The notes below the pieces were generated by a model. It was not told the DNA's origin. It saw only the letters and a program-made list of their open reading frames with translations, and made no database searches. Position numbers and translations under genes: made by a program. A stretch of DNA of 64,000 nt from Drechmeria coniospora (Eukaryota > Ascomycota > Sordariomycetes > Hypocreales > Ophiocordycipitaceae): the NCBI RefSeq assembly GCF_001625195.1, contig NC_054390.1:7413222-7477221 (forward strand), written 5' to 3'. Every line of letters begins with the position of its first letter. Position 1 is the stretch's first letter. Positions 35,095-46,510 of this stretch are shown one piece after another.

Positions 35095-36789
35095 ATGCCC
35101 GTTCCACAACACGTCTTGAACTGGCTCTACAGCGTCTTGACGAGCGTCCGTACCACCACCCTCTTCGAACCTGTCCTCGCTCCTCTCCTAATGATGGCCC
35201 AGGAATACCGTGATGTAAATCGGACCTACAACGACGTTGCCCGCGTCCTCGGCCGCTTCAGCAGCCTCACGCCCCGAACCGACGTCCACAGTACGCGCAT
35301 CCCTGCTCCCCCCCCTCGACGACGGCTCGACGTGGCGGCTAACCTGCGTCACAGCGTTCCCCAACGGCACCAGCGCGCTGCTCGTCCACATCTCCGGCAC
35401 CATACCCGTCATCTTTCGAGGCAGCACCTACCGCTTCCCGCTGTCGATATGGGTGCCGCATGCGTACCCCCGCGAGCCGCCCATCCTCTACGTAACGCCG
35501 ACAGAGACCATGACGGTTCGCCCGGGACAGCACGTCGACCTCCAAGGTCAAATCTACCACCCCTACCTCGTGCGCTGGAGCGAATTCTGGGATGCACGTC
35601 ACGTCCCCAAAGATCGTCGACTGCCCACGCGCCTGCTGACCCGACCTTGCAGAAGTCCACCATCGAAGACTTTCTCTCCGTCCTCTCCGACGTCTTTGCC
35701 AAGGAACCGCCCGTCATCGCTCGACAAGCTGCCACTCGGCCGGCGCAAATCGTCCAGCCGACGCCGACGCCACCTCCGCTACCGCCTCTGCCTCCCGAGA
35801 TGACCGCATCACCCGATCGCCAACCTCCCCACAGCCGGGGTGAGGTCCCGCCTCGACCGCCGCCGAAACCTCACGACGACCTTCCGTCCTCCTCTCCGAC
35901 GTCACATGCCCAGCAGGCATCGCAGCCGTCTCGATACGAATCTGCTCCGCCGCTGCCCTCACAGGACCGTGCACTGGCTCCTGTCGGTCAACACCCGCCT
36001 CCTCTGCGGCCACATCCGCAAGCACAGCCGCCTCCTCCCGAGCAGCGTGCAGGCCAGCAGCCGATGCATCCTCGGCCGCCCTCGCCATCTGGCAACCAGC
36101 ACCCACCAACCCATTTTCCTCAAGGACAATGGCAACCACAAGCGCCGGTCCCGCCGTGGAACGAGGGCGGCAACGGGCCAGCGGCGAGCCGGACGGAGGC
36201 TCGACCTGCCCCGCCGCCGCCAAACATCCTCGATGAGCCGCTGGCGCCCGAGGTAGCGTCCGACGCGGCTGCGGCGGCGCCACCCATCCCTCCGAACCCG
36301 GAAAAGGACGCGCTTCTGATGCAGCTCGGCCAGACGTTGGCGTCGATGCGTCAGCGCACGCGCCAGCAGAACGAGTCGAGCATGGCCGGCTTAAAGGCCC
36401 AACGGACGGCGATGCAGGAGGCGATGGCTGCTCTGCAGTCCGAAACGGGCCAGCTCTCGCAGCTGTCCAAGATGCTGGCCTCGAACACGAGCATCCTGCA
36501 TGAAGCCATGCGAAAGGCGGACGACGTGATTGAGAGCTCCAAGAACCACCCACTGCCCGACATTGACGAGTTGCTGGTGGCGCCGACCGTCGTCTCGAAC
36601 CAGCTGTACAATCTGGTGGCGGAAGAAAGGGCGCTGGGGGACGCAATCTTCATGCTCGGACGAGCTGTCGAGCGCGGACGTATCTCGGCCGCCGTCTTTG
36701 CCAAGATGACGAGGACCCTCGCTCGGGAGTGGTATCTCAAGAAGGCCCTCGTGAGAAAGATTGGACAAGGGATGGGTTTGGCATGGTGA
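35095..36789 (+). CDS. VPS23: ESCRT-I subunit Vps23/TSG101
   Basis: Recognises ubiquitinated cargo for sorting into multivesicular endosomes. Exons: 35095-35145, 35203-35290, 35355-35593, 35653-36789; 504 aa. The UEV domain (residues about 5-145) is assembled across exons: NWLYSVLTS|EYRDVNRTYNDV, RTDVH(T)FPNGTSALL, GTIPVIFRGSTYRFPLSIWV, HAYPREPPILYVTPTETM, then WSEFWD|KSTIEDFLSVL. A Pro-rich linker (about residues 160-330), a coiled coil (about 350-420) and a C-terminal steadiness box (VAEERALGDAIFMLGRAVER...FAKMTRTLAREWYLKKAL) follow. The third intron appears to use a GC donor at 35594-35595; a GT donor at 35603 would add three residues instead. Introns 1 and 2 are canonical (57 and 64 bp). 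Confidence 0.93.
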   Translation: MPVPQHVLNWLYSVLTSVRTTTLFEPVLAPLLMMAQEYRDVNRTYNDVARVLGRFSSLTPRTDVHSTRIPAPPPRRRLDVAANLRHSVPQRHQRAARPHLRHHTRHLSRQHLPLPAVDMGAACVPPRAAHPLRNADRDHDGSPGTARRPPRSNLPPLPRALERILGCTSRPQRSSTAHAPADPTLQKSTIEDFLSVLSDVFAKEPPVIARQAATRPAQIVQPTPTPPPLPPLPPEMTASPDRQPPHSRGEVPPRPPPKPHDDLPSSSPTSHAQQASQPSRYESAPPLPSQDRALAPVGQHPPPLRPHPQAQPPPPEQRAGQQPMHPRPPSPSGNQHPPTHFPQGQWQPQAPVPPWNEGGNGPAASRTEARPAPPPPNILDEPLAPEVASDAAAAAPPIPPNPEKDALLMQLGQTLASMRQRTRQQNESSMAGLKAQRTAMQEAMAALQSETGQLSQLSKMLASNTSILHEAMRKADDVIESSKNHPLPDIDELLVAPTVVSNQLYNLVAEERALGDAIFMLGRAVERGRISAAVFAKMTRTLAREWYLKKALVRKIGQGMGLAW

Positions 36790-38518
36790 CGAAACGGATG
36801 GTCCATAACGCTCTTGCCGGCCGGGACGAGTGAGGGTAATGAAATGCAAAGAAAGGATAGAAATGACGACGCGAGCGAGCGAGCGGCGGCGCCGTCGCCG
36901 ATGAATGTCGCCCTATATCTCGCAGGCCTTCTTTCCCACCCACGCACTCGATGCCATGATCTGAGCCTCCGTTTTCATTGCTACTTGGCATTCATGATTT
37001 GAAATTTGCTTTGTGCACAGGACTATTGGCGCATTGCCACCAGCGATGGATAAAATGAGGTGTGGCAACAGGTCAGTCGAGACGTCTACAGTATTTTGGC
37101 ACGTCCCCTTGGCCGGGATACGGGCGCTGCGGTGCTTTGCCGGTCTTGAACTCACACTTGGCATTCAGAAGAAGGTCTCAAAACACACGTGTACACACAC
37201 ACACACACATACACACACACACACCAGGCCAACCAAGCGTGAAGAATTGTGTTCGCTCACTGCATCTCGTCGAAACGGAAAACCAATGCTACACCCTTGC
37301 CCCCCTCCCCCCACTCCAGATCCCTACCGACCGCCAAGAGGAGGGAAAGAGTCGAAGAGGGAAATTGGGTACTCGTTTGTAGGCGAGTACACGAGGACAC
37401 GGGATAGTTCTTGTTCTGTTCACATGGATGTCACCAACTTACCCAGCCGCTTAGCACGACGGGAATATCCATCGGGCGAAAAGCGGGGCCGAGCGACCGG
37501 CATGTCTCAAGAACAATACTAAGGCCGGTGCCACGGCCCCACAGAACAATACTAACCTCCGGCGGGGCTCCGGCGCCGCCTTTGCATGCTTGCTGGCCAG
37601 TCTGGGGCGAACAACTGGGATGGGCATATCTGAGCAGCCCCGGATGCTCGTATCAGCAGTACACTTACGGAAAAGTATACAAAGACACGTCCGCGGCGCA
37701 GCGCCTCCTTCCTCGTCCCCCTCCTTCCCGTCCCCTGTCGGCTGTCGACGGTTATTGCTTGCTTGACTGATCTTTCCCACATCCTCCTCTAGGCTGATGC
37801 CGCGTGGCGTGGTCGAGGGATATGGGTCCTGAATCCGTGTGAGCGCATCTATGTGTGCGAGTGTGTGTGCGTGTGTATGGGAGAAGCGAAAGCTGCTTGC
37901 CTACAAACGGATGCGGCCGCCGCCATGATGGAGTAACAATGTCTCCTTCGTCACCATTATTGCATAACACTCCGTAAAACTTCTTCCTCACCTCGGCAGC
38001 CGATTCGAGACCCTTGAGGAGGTTCAAGCAAGCAGCAAGAACAAAAGCCAGATGACAATGCTACCGCAACACAAAGGCAAAGTCTCCTCATACCAAACGA
38101 GACTCTTTTCTCTCGAGATGTCCTGCATCAAGAGTTGAGCATCGGTCCTCCTTCTCATCACTTTCATCGATCTCGCCCTCCATTCTCTCCATCGGCCTCT
38201 CCCGTTGAAGATTGCATGGACCCCCCTGTGACGCGTGCCGTCATTTCGTGTGAGCCCCTTGGAGTCGCACAGGAGGAACGGCTGCGCGCAGCGTTCGACT
38301 CGTGTACTTCGTACCGTACATGTTACGCAGCCCAGGAAAAAGGAAAGCAAGGGAGTCTCGAAACATCATTCCATCACCTTTTTTTCTCTCTCAGCTGGTT
38401 GTAGTTGTGTCATTATTTCAACTATAGAACCAGCCCGGGCGCACGCTCCCCCCCCCCCCCCCTTGGTCATCGATGAGAACGAGCAAGACTGCTCTCACGG
38501 GCGAGCTGGGACGTCAAC
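36790..38518. other. 1.7-kb upstream region of the pheromone receptor gene, microsatellites
   Basis: No gene seen. It holds an (AC)n tract (about 37,192-37,225), a (TG)n tract (about 37,853-37,880) and a poly-C run (about 38,448-38,462) some 60 bp before the receptor start codon. Likely the VPS23 3' flank plus a long promoter/leader for the receptor. Confidence 0.6.
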
Positions 38519-39872
38519 ATGAGTGGTGCATCACAGTCCAGCTTTGACCCGTTGGTCCAAAACGTCACATTCCTCGGCCCCGATGGCGAGACCCCCGTCG
38601 TGGTGCCCATGGCTGCCGTTGATGCCTTTGACAACGAGTCCATCAACACGGTCCTCAACTACGGTGTCCAGATCGGCGCCTGCATCATCATGCTACTCGT
38701 CGTTCTGCTAATGACGCCGCGCACCAACTTTGCGCGCCCCTCGGCTGTGCTGCACATCCTCGGTCTCATGGCCTGCATCGTTCGCACCTCGCTTCTCGCA
38801 AGCTTCTTCCTCTCGCCCTTCAATCACTTCTACCAGTACTTCTCCGGTGACTACTCGTCCGTCTCGACGCACTTCTACGCCACGAGCGTCGCCGCCACCG
38901 TCGTCTCCCTGCTGCTCGTCGTTATCATCGAGGCGGCCCTGATGAACCAGGCCTGGACTATGGTCCGGCTTTGGCCCGGCCACGTGCGATTCGGCATCAT
39001 CGCCATCTCGTCTGTCGTCTCGTTACTGACCATCGGCTTCCGAGTTGCCTCCATGGTCATCCAGTGCCAGGCCATCTTCGCCCTAGCATATCCCGACGAC
39101 AAACTGTGGGTGCCAAAGGCGGTGCTTATCACTAACATCGTCTCCATCAGTTGGTTCTGCGCCGTCTTCAACATCAAGCTCATCTCCCATCTCATATCAA
39201 GCCGGGGCGTCTTGCCCTCGGCCAAGGCGCTGTCGTCGATGGAGGTGCTCGTCATGACCAACGGCATTCTCATGATCGTCCCAGGTCAGTCTTCTCTCCG
39301 ACGCACCACAATTCCTGCATTCAACAACATCTGCCTGTGATGGAAGAAACGAAAAGTAAAAATAGAATGCTGCTGACGTCGTGTTGGTAGTCATTTTCGC
39401 CGGTCTCGAATGGGGCAAGTTCTCCAACTTCGAGGCCGCTTCCATGACTTTCACGGCCGTCGCCCTCATCCTTCCCCTTGGAACGCTCGTCGCGCAACGT
39501 ATATCCACGCGGCAAAGCCCCTCAGGGGGGGACGGCGGCGGCGGCGGCGGCGTCGCCAATCACAACATCGCGCAGATGCCCCCCCACGGCAACTCCTCTC
39601 CCGGCCGCAGCAACACCGACTACTCATCTCCCGGTCCTTCGGTCGCCCAGGTCGTAGCCAACGGCCCTCTTCAGTGCAGCGAAGTCTCCAAGTGTGAGCG
39701 CGGTATGATGTATCCCGGAGCCGGGACCGGCATGGCAGCTCGAGATCACTACGACCTCGAGCTCAGCAAGATTGATTCCACGAGCGAGCTCACCACTGGA
39801 CCACCACGGTCAGCCCAAGGTGGACGAACCAACTTGGATCGGGAGATGCAGATGCGCGGCCAGAGTCTTTAG
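38519..39872 (+). CDS. STE2: Ste2-type (alpha-factor) mating pheromone receptor
   Basis: Seven-transmembrane G-protein-coupled receptor for a non-lipidated peptide pheromone (pre-2 in Neurospora). Exons 38519-39284 and 39391-39872, 415 aa; the 106-bp intron rejoins MIVP|VIFAGLEW. The first helix starts near residue 47 (GVQIGACIIMLLVVLLMTPR); others include LHILGLMACIVRTSLLASFF, VAATVVSLLLVVIIEAALMN, FGIIAISSVVSLLTIGFRVA and a last one, FTAVALILPLGTLVAQ, in exon 2. N-terminal Asn15 in NVT is a probable glycosylation site. The roughly 110-residue Ser/Gly-rich tail contains a Gly run encoded by GGC repeats and is where such receptors are phosphorylated. Assignment rests on the overall helix pattern and the family stretch VPMAAVDAFDNESINTVLNY. 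Confidence 0.92.
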
Positions 39873-40328
39873 AGATACCTCTAGTCCGCAACACGCCCAC
39901 GAAACCCATACTCAGCAACGCGCAAGTAAGGTAGACACCTCTTGAAAAAAAACAGCGGAGAATTGACAACGAATGGTGAAAATCGAGAATATAGCAAGTA
40001 GTGAGGACGTTGAGATTACCCTGGCTCAATGCGAGGGTACGTGGAGGGCCCCATGGCCTTGGGCTGTGCCCTTTCTTGAAGCTTGTAACCATGACTGAAC
40101 AAGCAAAAGCAATGAAACGTTGGCTTCGACGCCAGAATTAGCTACCAATTCCACATTCTATCGTGAATTTTGTGTTGTTTCATTCGCATCGCTTTCTCCG
40201 CCGATGTTGATATTCTGATAATATTAGTCATATGTTGAATGGCCAGCGATCATCACCTTCCCCCCCGAATCGCAAGACGGCATCCCATACTGCAGTCACA
40301 CATGTCGGCCGAATAGGCCACTGCCACG
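39873..40328. other. Convergent intergenic region
   Basis: 3' flanks of the receptor gene and the minus-strand gene below. Mildly AT-rich; nothing specific seen. Confidence 0.6.
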
Positions 40329-42486
40329 CTACTCGGTGTGGCCTTTCCCCTTCCATACAGTCACCCTGTCCTTGCAGAGACTCACCAATCGCCTCATCTC
40401 GTTTGCCCTTCGTGGACGCGGTTGCTCCAAAGTGCATCGTACTTGTGCAACGACCGTGTCACTGCCCCGCAAGGTCCAACGACGACTCGGCATTCGATTG
40501 TTGCTCTTCCCCAACGCTTCAGGCTCGGATCTCGAGAGTCTGGCTCTAGATTCGGTCCTACTCGCGACGGCATCGGAGGCACCATCTAGCACCCGCGTCA
40601 GAAGATCCGATGCGAAGGACTCGTTATTGCCAAGAGTGCCTCTCTCGTGTGATACATTTGCGGAGCAGGCTTCATGTGTCCGATCATGCCACGAGGCGGG
40701 GAATAGGTCGTCCATCGTGGATATTGCTGCAGTTGGCAAGCCGACATTCATATCGACCAAGTCCCTGGACACAGAGTTCGGCTCAAACATGCCCGAAAGT
40801 CCCTCTATTTTGCCGTAGATATGTGGTGAAGTTCTCTTGCCGTTAGTCTTGCTGCCGCTGACATTCTCGTCTGCCATTTGTCGGGTTCTGCCCGCCAACC
40901 TGCCAGGCTGTCGTCTGCCCCAGGACCCGGACAACTTTCCCAAGGCTGAACCGAGACCTACTCGTCGCTTCTGGCATGAGAGCCGCTCATTTATACTATC
41001 GCCTGCTTCGTCGGACATGTTGATGGTCAACCCGGGGTTGCCTGTGGCCGTCTCCTCCCTGGTTTGTTGGCGGTTCAGCGACTCGAAGAGGCCAATAGTG
41101 TCTTGGAGCTGCCATGACTTGGGCGTGTCCGAAGTTTCGATCCGGATGGCCTTCGATCCATCATGAATTGAGAAATGGTCGTTTGAGTAGTCTTGGGGCG
41201 TAGGAGAACGATTGAAGAAACCAGAGCTGCTTGGCTCAAGGCGTGTCGATGCCTGTACTTGATTTCCTGGAGAGGCCCCGTGTCGTTTCTTCGGAATTGA
41301 TATGGACAAAGACGGAATGGATGTGCGTAAAGGATACAATCGTTTCTGGAAAGTTGCCATGATGGGCGAATGGGTGTTGATTTTCCCCTGCGCGGGCGTT
41401 GATACCGACTTGGCCTCGCGCATGACGCGGATGGTGCTGCTACTTTTCGCTGACGACGGGGATGGCCTTTCATTTGGACAGTCTCCGACAGATGCAGTCG
41501 TTGGCATATCCCCATTTCCCCCCTCTGTCGGCGTCTGCGTCATCGTTCCGGGAGCATCCGCAGCGTGGCGTCGCTTTCGAGATTGCCACCATGGCTGCAT
41601 CCATGAATCGACCGGACCAGTATTGGCCGCCAATGCCGAAGGGGCTGCCTCAGAGATGGCATCATCTTGCATTTTATCATCCATGAGCCAGCACCCAGAT
41701 TGAGCATCCTGGCAGTGGAATACGGCCGGGCATGTCTTTGTTGTAGGAAGACATTTAGAGGCAAGGCTGGAATGTTTGGCCGACGACGGGTAGTCCTGCT
41801 GTGCGGTTTGAACCGATCTTGAACTCGACGCTGGAGAGATAGCTCGTAAGGTTTGCCAGCTAGGCGTGATTTGAATTGTTTCCTGAACATTGTCTGGCCG
41901 TTGCCGGGGTGTTGTTGAGATCTCGTCTTGGACGGTCAGTACGGTAGAGGACAGGCCAGAGCAGAGTCTGCAAGGCCAGGTCTCGTCCGAGAAAGACAAG
42001 CGACTCACCCAGGTTGCCGCTTGAGGGCACGCTTTCGAAGAACATCCTTCGCTCCGCCACGATCGAGTTTGGTCTCAAGCCATACATTGAACTCTTAGTT
42101 GTCGAGCTATGATCTGAGAGGATAGGGGATGGTACGCGTCGCGGCAAGAAGTCACCAGAGCTCGCTCCGACGCTGCCCGGACCCGCAGAGACAGACAAGA
42201 CGGGCATGGATGACACCGCAGCCGGAGAGGGCGATACTGGCTCTCCAAAGCCCGCTGGCGTCATCCGTTGTCTCGAATGCCCCGAGATGGAACCTGGCCT
42301 GGGCTGCGCTGGCTGGTTTGTGCTTGCCAAGGCATCAAGGACCTCAAATTTGGACACCAGATGGGCCAGGTTTGGACCGCGGGTGGCACTGACAGGACGA
42401 AGACGAGGGAGGGAACAGGTCCCATCAGGGTTTGGTGCGGAGCTCTGGTTCAGGGCCGCACGCGGAGGAGAAATGGTTGAAGGCAT
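40329..42486 (-). CDS. Unrecognised Ser/Pro-rich fungal protein
   Basis: Exons 42486-42009 and 41926-40329 give 691 aa. The 82-bp intron has GTGAGT, CTGAC and an AAG acceptor, and joins SSGNL to DEISTTP. I do not recognise the family. Visible features: a helical motif NLAHLVSKFEVLDALA (residues about 39-54), a basic VAERRMFFES motif (144-153), long disordered Ser/Thr/Pro-rich stretches with many SP/TP sites, KKRHGASPG and RKRRH basic patches, GKIEGLSGMFEPNSVS, and a C-terminal conserved-looking block (QVRCTLEQPRPRRANEMRRL, SLCKDRVTVWK). Short motifs separated by disorder suggest a regulated scaffold or cytoskeletal protein; this is a guess. An upstream in-frame ATG at 42633 could add residues. 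Confidence 0.7.
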
Positions 42487-43275
42487 GGCGACGGCAAGCT
42501 GGTCACATGAACTGGCTCGATGAAAGGCGTACGCCGCAAATGGATGGCTTTGAGAATGATCTCGAGTCGGACAATCCACCCAAGCTCGCGGAATGGCAGC
42601 TGCTGGTCGGCGACATGCTCCAGTCGGCAGCATCAACCAGCAGCTGGTGGTGCTTTCCTCCTCATCAAGGTCAAGATGGCACGGGAAAGAGCATTCCTTT
42701 TGCCAGGGAGGATCAGATCTGAGGAATTTCGGAACCGACGACCAACCACGAATCACGTACGTACACGGCACCATGCTGATTCTTCTTACTAGAGTTTCCG
42801 CACATGGACCCTGGAAGAACATGAAAGGCGCAGCTCAGACGCTCCGCTCCTCCGTTGTTCGCGTATCGATCGACAAAAACTGGAAGGAGTGCGGTGAAGC
42901 CGTCGTCCAAACGGCATGTGGCTCAGTAAATTCGTCTATCATTCCGAACTTGCCCTCCATCTTATCGCATCCCCTCTCATGATGCATGAGGCCGATCTCT
43001 GTGCCCGTCCTCGCACCCTTCTCATCTGCATTGTTCCAGACCATGCCCGACATGGTTATTGATGGCCAAAATCAAACAGTCGACTCTGCTAATGTACACG
43101 GTCGCGTTGGCCCTGGAGGAGGACGGGGCACGCGACCAAGCCGTTTTCCATCGTTAGGTTTTTGGAAATTTCCATCACTGACTGGCTTGATCATCAGCGA
43201 CAATCCACGACCGGTTGCAGGCATGTCGATCGGGGTCGGCATCGACAGTCGGGAGGGACGAGGAGAGCAAGGGAC
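42487..43275. other. Intergenic region between two minus-strand genes
   Basis: Upstream region of the 691-aa gene and 3' flank of TOM6. ORFs run through here in several frames but carry no recognisable motif. Confidence 0.5.
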
Positions 43276-43524
43276 TCACGGTGGCAGAAGAATCTCGCCC
43301 CAAGGGCTGGAAAGGAAGGCCACGGCAGCCTTGAACAAGAAAAACATCTGTCAGTCATCGGGCCACGGATCGGCTCGTGTCTGTCTGCTTACCCCGAAGA
43401 CGGCAATGCTGCGGACGACGGCAGCGTTCTCGGAGGAGGTCAGGGTCTCGTAGGTGGAGGCAACGAAACCCTTTGGTGCGCGGCGCGAGCCGGGGCCATC
43501 GACGTACATGCGTTTGGGAGGCAT
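43276..43524 (-). CDS. TOM6: TOM complex small subunit Tom6-like
   Basis: Single-span outer-membrane protein that stabilises the mitochondrial import pore. Exon 1 is 43524-43393 (MPPKRMYVDGPGSRR...STYETLTSSENAAVVRSIAVFG), the intron 43392-43330 (63 bp, GTAAGC donor, CTGAC, CAAG acceptor), exon 2 43329-43276 (AAVAFLSSPWGEILLPP). The 61-aa product has the family layout: a basic soluble N-terminus, then one C-terminal helix ending in a short lumenal tail, as in yeast Tom6. An alternative acceptor at 43348 would insert six residues (MFFLFK) in frame. Both exons are too short for most ORF finders. The family call is from memory of the fungal Tom6 pattern. Confidence 0.8.
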
Positions 43525-44402
43525 CTTGGCGATTAGGTTGGTAGGCAAGCTTCGGTTTGGGGAGTTGGTCGAACGAGCGGATCGGAAGGCAGGTTTGGCA
43601 GTCGATGTCGAGAGTGGAGTGGGCGTCAGTCGAAAAAATGGTCAGCGCCTGCCGTGGAGTGCCGCTCTAACAGTTTCGCGCTGTGGACCCGTGTCAAGCT
43701 GATAGTAGCAGGCAGTACGGAGTGCTCGGTAGCTGGTTGGAGAGCAAGCACTGTAATTACACCGTAATACTTGGAGAATGGAGCGTCGAGCGTCAATGGT
43801 TACTGTACGGAGTAAGTACTGTACATGTACAGTATACACTGGCTCGCTAGTATTGAACTACTGCTAGCGGTGGTCCAGGCCCACGCCCTGGGTTAGTGAT
43901 ACTTGGGACTCCGTACTGTACAGTACATGTACGGAGTACACTTGCTATACATGTACTTACATAATTGTTGTACGGAGTACGGAGTAAGTACACGCACACT
44001 TATTGCAGTGCAAGCCCGTGGTCTTGTTTGCGTCATGTCTGCGGAGCACGATCAAGTGCGATGCAGGAATAGAGCTTTGATACACAGGCTATCATAGCGA
44101 CCACAGCATACCTTGATCAAGCTGCAGAGCACGATGCTCAGATTTTCTCCTATTTCCTGATTCATGGATGTTCCATCTGTTCCATAGCAAAAAACATTTG
44201 GTGGTGAATCACGGACACAGAAGTACGACAGAGTCGACAAATACGTTGACCAGCATCATCATCCGCCATCAGCCAGCCCTGTGCATCTGCTGAGATACAT
44301 CAGTGCCATCGGCAAGCGTACCAACCTTCTATACTTCCTCGTCACCACCAACCGTCTCGGCATCATTTTTCGACCCATTCCACTCCGCCCCAAATCTTGC
44401 CC
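43525..44402. other. Divergent promoter region with GTAC words
   Basis: Lies between TOM6 (minus) and the gene at 44403 (plus). GTAC-centred words cluster at 43,715-44,000, including GTACGGAGTACGGAGTAAGT. No gene seen. Confidence 0.6.
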
Positions 44403-45292
44403 ATGGCCGCCGATGCGCAGCCGACACCCCAGGTCCCTCCCGATGGCCTTCTGTCTCCCCCCCCAGACCTCAACCGTGTCCCATCGTCCGCCGCTAGTGT
44501 CCTTCTGCCTCTGCCTCCCCCGAGGAGCGAACCGCTGCTTCCGGGGGGGCGTTTGGAAGACTCGGTAAGGCGTCGTGTCGAAAAGGAGCTCACAAATGTA
44601 AGCCGCCGCTACGTCAAGCGGGGCGGCAGCCCAGACAGGTCAGATCCCCTACCTGGCTTCACCAGCTTTGAAGAGGTGTGTCGGGAGCTAGACAGCCTTG
44701 TGGATGTTTTGTGGAAGACAGCAACTCGTATGTGGCAAGAAAATCGGCCCCTTCCAAACAAGGTACCTCCTGCTAACGCGTCACAGCGAGCTTGCAAATA
44801 CCGCTTCTCCTGCGACTCGGGAGCGACTTCACGCAATATGTTGCGTCCTTTCCTCCAGACCCGCAGTTTAGCTTCGCCCTCCTCGGCAAGCTCGACCACT
44901 GCTTCGCCAGCCTCCTCGCCGGCAAAGACATCGATTCCGGAGCGCTTCTGCCAGGCCTCCAAACGGGCCCGCAGGCAGGCATGAGCGTCACCGATATGGT
45001 CCGGTGCCGTAGTCTTGTGGAGCAGACCCGCCTTCTCATGGCCGAGGTGATGAGCCATGAGCTGAGCGAGAGCGGAAGCGGAAGCGGAAGTGGAAGCGAA
45101 GGCGAGGGCAACGATGAAGACGACGAGGAAGGCATGGACGCCGACGATGCCGAGGCGGACATTTACCTGGGCACGGCTCGTGTGTATGAGAAGACCATCG
45201 TTCAGCTGGGACGTCGGCTGGGAGAACCGCTGGTTGATGAGAATGCGCCCACAAACGTCCTGCCGAGCCCTACATGTCCGGCCTTGGCCTAA
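44403..45292 (+). CDS. Conserved-looking fungal protein, function unrecognised
   Basis: Exons 44403-44727 and 44787-45292 (59-bp intron, GTATGT donor, CTAAC branch, ACAG acceptor) give 276 aa. After a Pro-rich N-terminus come VRRRVEKELTNVSRRYVKR (residues about 59-77), FTSFEEVCRELDSLVDVLW (about 88-106), then PSLQIPLLLRLGSDFTQYV across the splice, FALLGKLDHCFASLLAG and SVTDMVRCRSLVEQTRLLM: a compact helical domain. An acidic Gly/Ser-Glu-Asp tract (about residues 213-240) precedes the final helix (DIYLGTARVYEKTIVQLGRR). The clean hydrophobic periodicity and correct splice support a real gene. A possible intron at GTAAGG near 44,563 was not used because the frame reads sensibly through it. Confidence 0.75.
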
Positions 45293-46510
45293 GTGAGTTG
45301 CCTGCGACGGGTTCTTTGGGACCAGTCGTGGCGCATACTGGGCAATGCATCACCAACATGAAGGCGCGATGCTCAGGTGAATAAGAAACTCGCTGGCTGT
45401 GTCGTAGAACGAGAAGGTCGGGGTACGCATATCGGAATCCCGTCGAGCCGCAACGCCGGCAACACGCCGAGTTTCTGCCAGAGCAAAGGTCGAGTGAGCT
45501 CATCACTTGTTTGTCATGTTTCACTCTCCTCGATGGTGAGCGATTCATTGCTTCTCCGTGCAGCAATAAAGCAATAAATACATCCTTCCAAGGGTTTTCT
45601 GTGGAAGTGAGAGATCAGATGCCGTGTCTGTCTTCAAGGGCCCCCGAGGAGCAAAGTTTTTATGAAGCTTCACGTTATCTACTGTGAGCGGAGTTGCTGT
45701 ACAGAATCCAATACAATCCGCCCTTGTTCAATGGACCGCACGTAGCAGCCACCATGAAACGGATGCTCCAGCTCCCACCTTGGCAGGCGTTTGTATGGAT
45801 TCGCAAACCCACCATCAGCAACTTGCGTCTCGAGTAACAGCAGTGTCCTGGAGCTGCCATGACTTGGGCCTCGCATCAACGCTCACTCGAGCTCGATTCG
45901 CAAACAGATATGCGGAGCGTTCCTCTGAGCATGCCAGCCTCACCTGCCCCATGCAAGGCATTGACCATCACATGAAACAAATCGGATGCTACCCACGATG
46001 CTCACTTTCGCCAATCACGGGGAACACATTTTCCCGTGTGATCGTGCAGTCGATGGCAGTGACAGGAATGCTGAAAAGAGATGCTACTACCTCCGTCACG
46101 GAGGGACTGAAGCAACGGGAACGTACGACTAGGAAATGAATATCTAGCCTCGGAATCTGCAATACAAAGTGGTATGTGTCGATGCTTTGAGCCTCGATGA
46201 CGTAGTGTAGACCAAACAAAAAAAACAACTCGGCAACGTCTTGGACGCCTCCTCACTGTCCGATACCTTTCCTTGGCTTGCAGGGTGAAGATGAGACAAA
46301 GAAAAGTGAAAACGACATTGGACGACTCCTTCCCCGTCTCGAACCACAAAACAGAGACGTCGAACCCTCCCGGAGCCCAGATCGCCGCGTAAGCCATGAT
46401 GTAAGACCCCATTGAACGCCGCGTCGAATGATGCCCGATTAGACTTGTAACAACGTGACGAAAGGAAAGACTGTGTGCGAGTCGTCTCCGGCCCGTACTC
46501 CTTGCTCCTC
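45293..46510. other. Convergent 1.2-kb intergenic region
   Basis: 3' flanks of the genes on either side. It contains a 28-base segment (45,842-45,869) that matches coding sequence of the 691-aa gene (41,097-41,124) with one mismatch. No gene seen. Confidence 0.6.

Noticed and set aside
44563..44600. Intron with GTAAGG donor in the gene at 44403
   Set aside because: The reading frame across it encodes a plausible helix (VRRRVEKELTNVSRRYVKR), and no suitable acceptor improves the protein.
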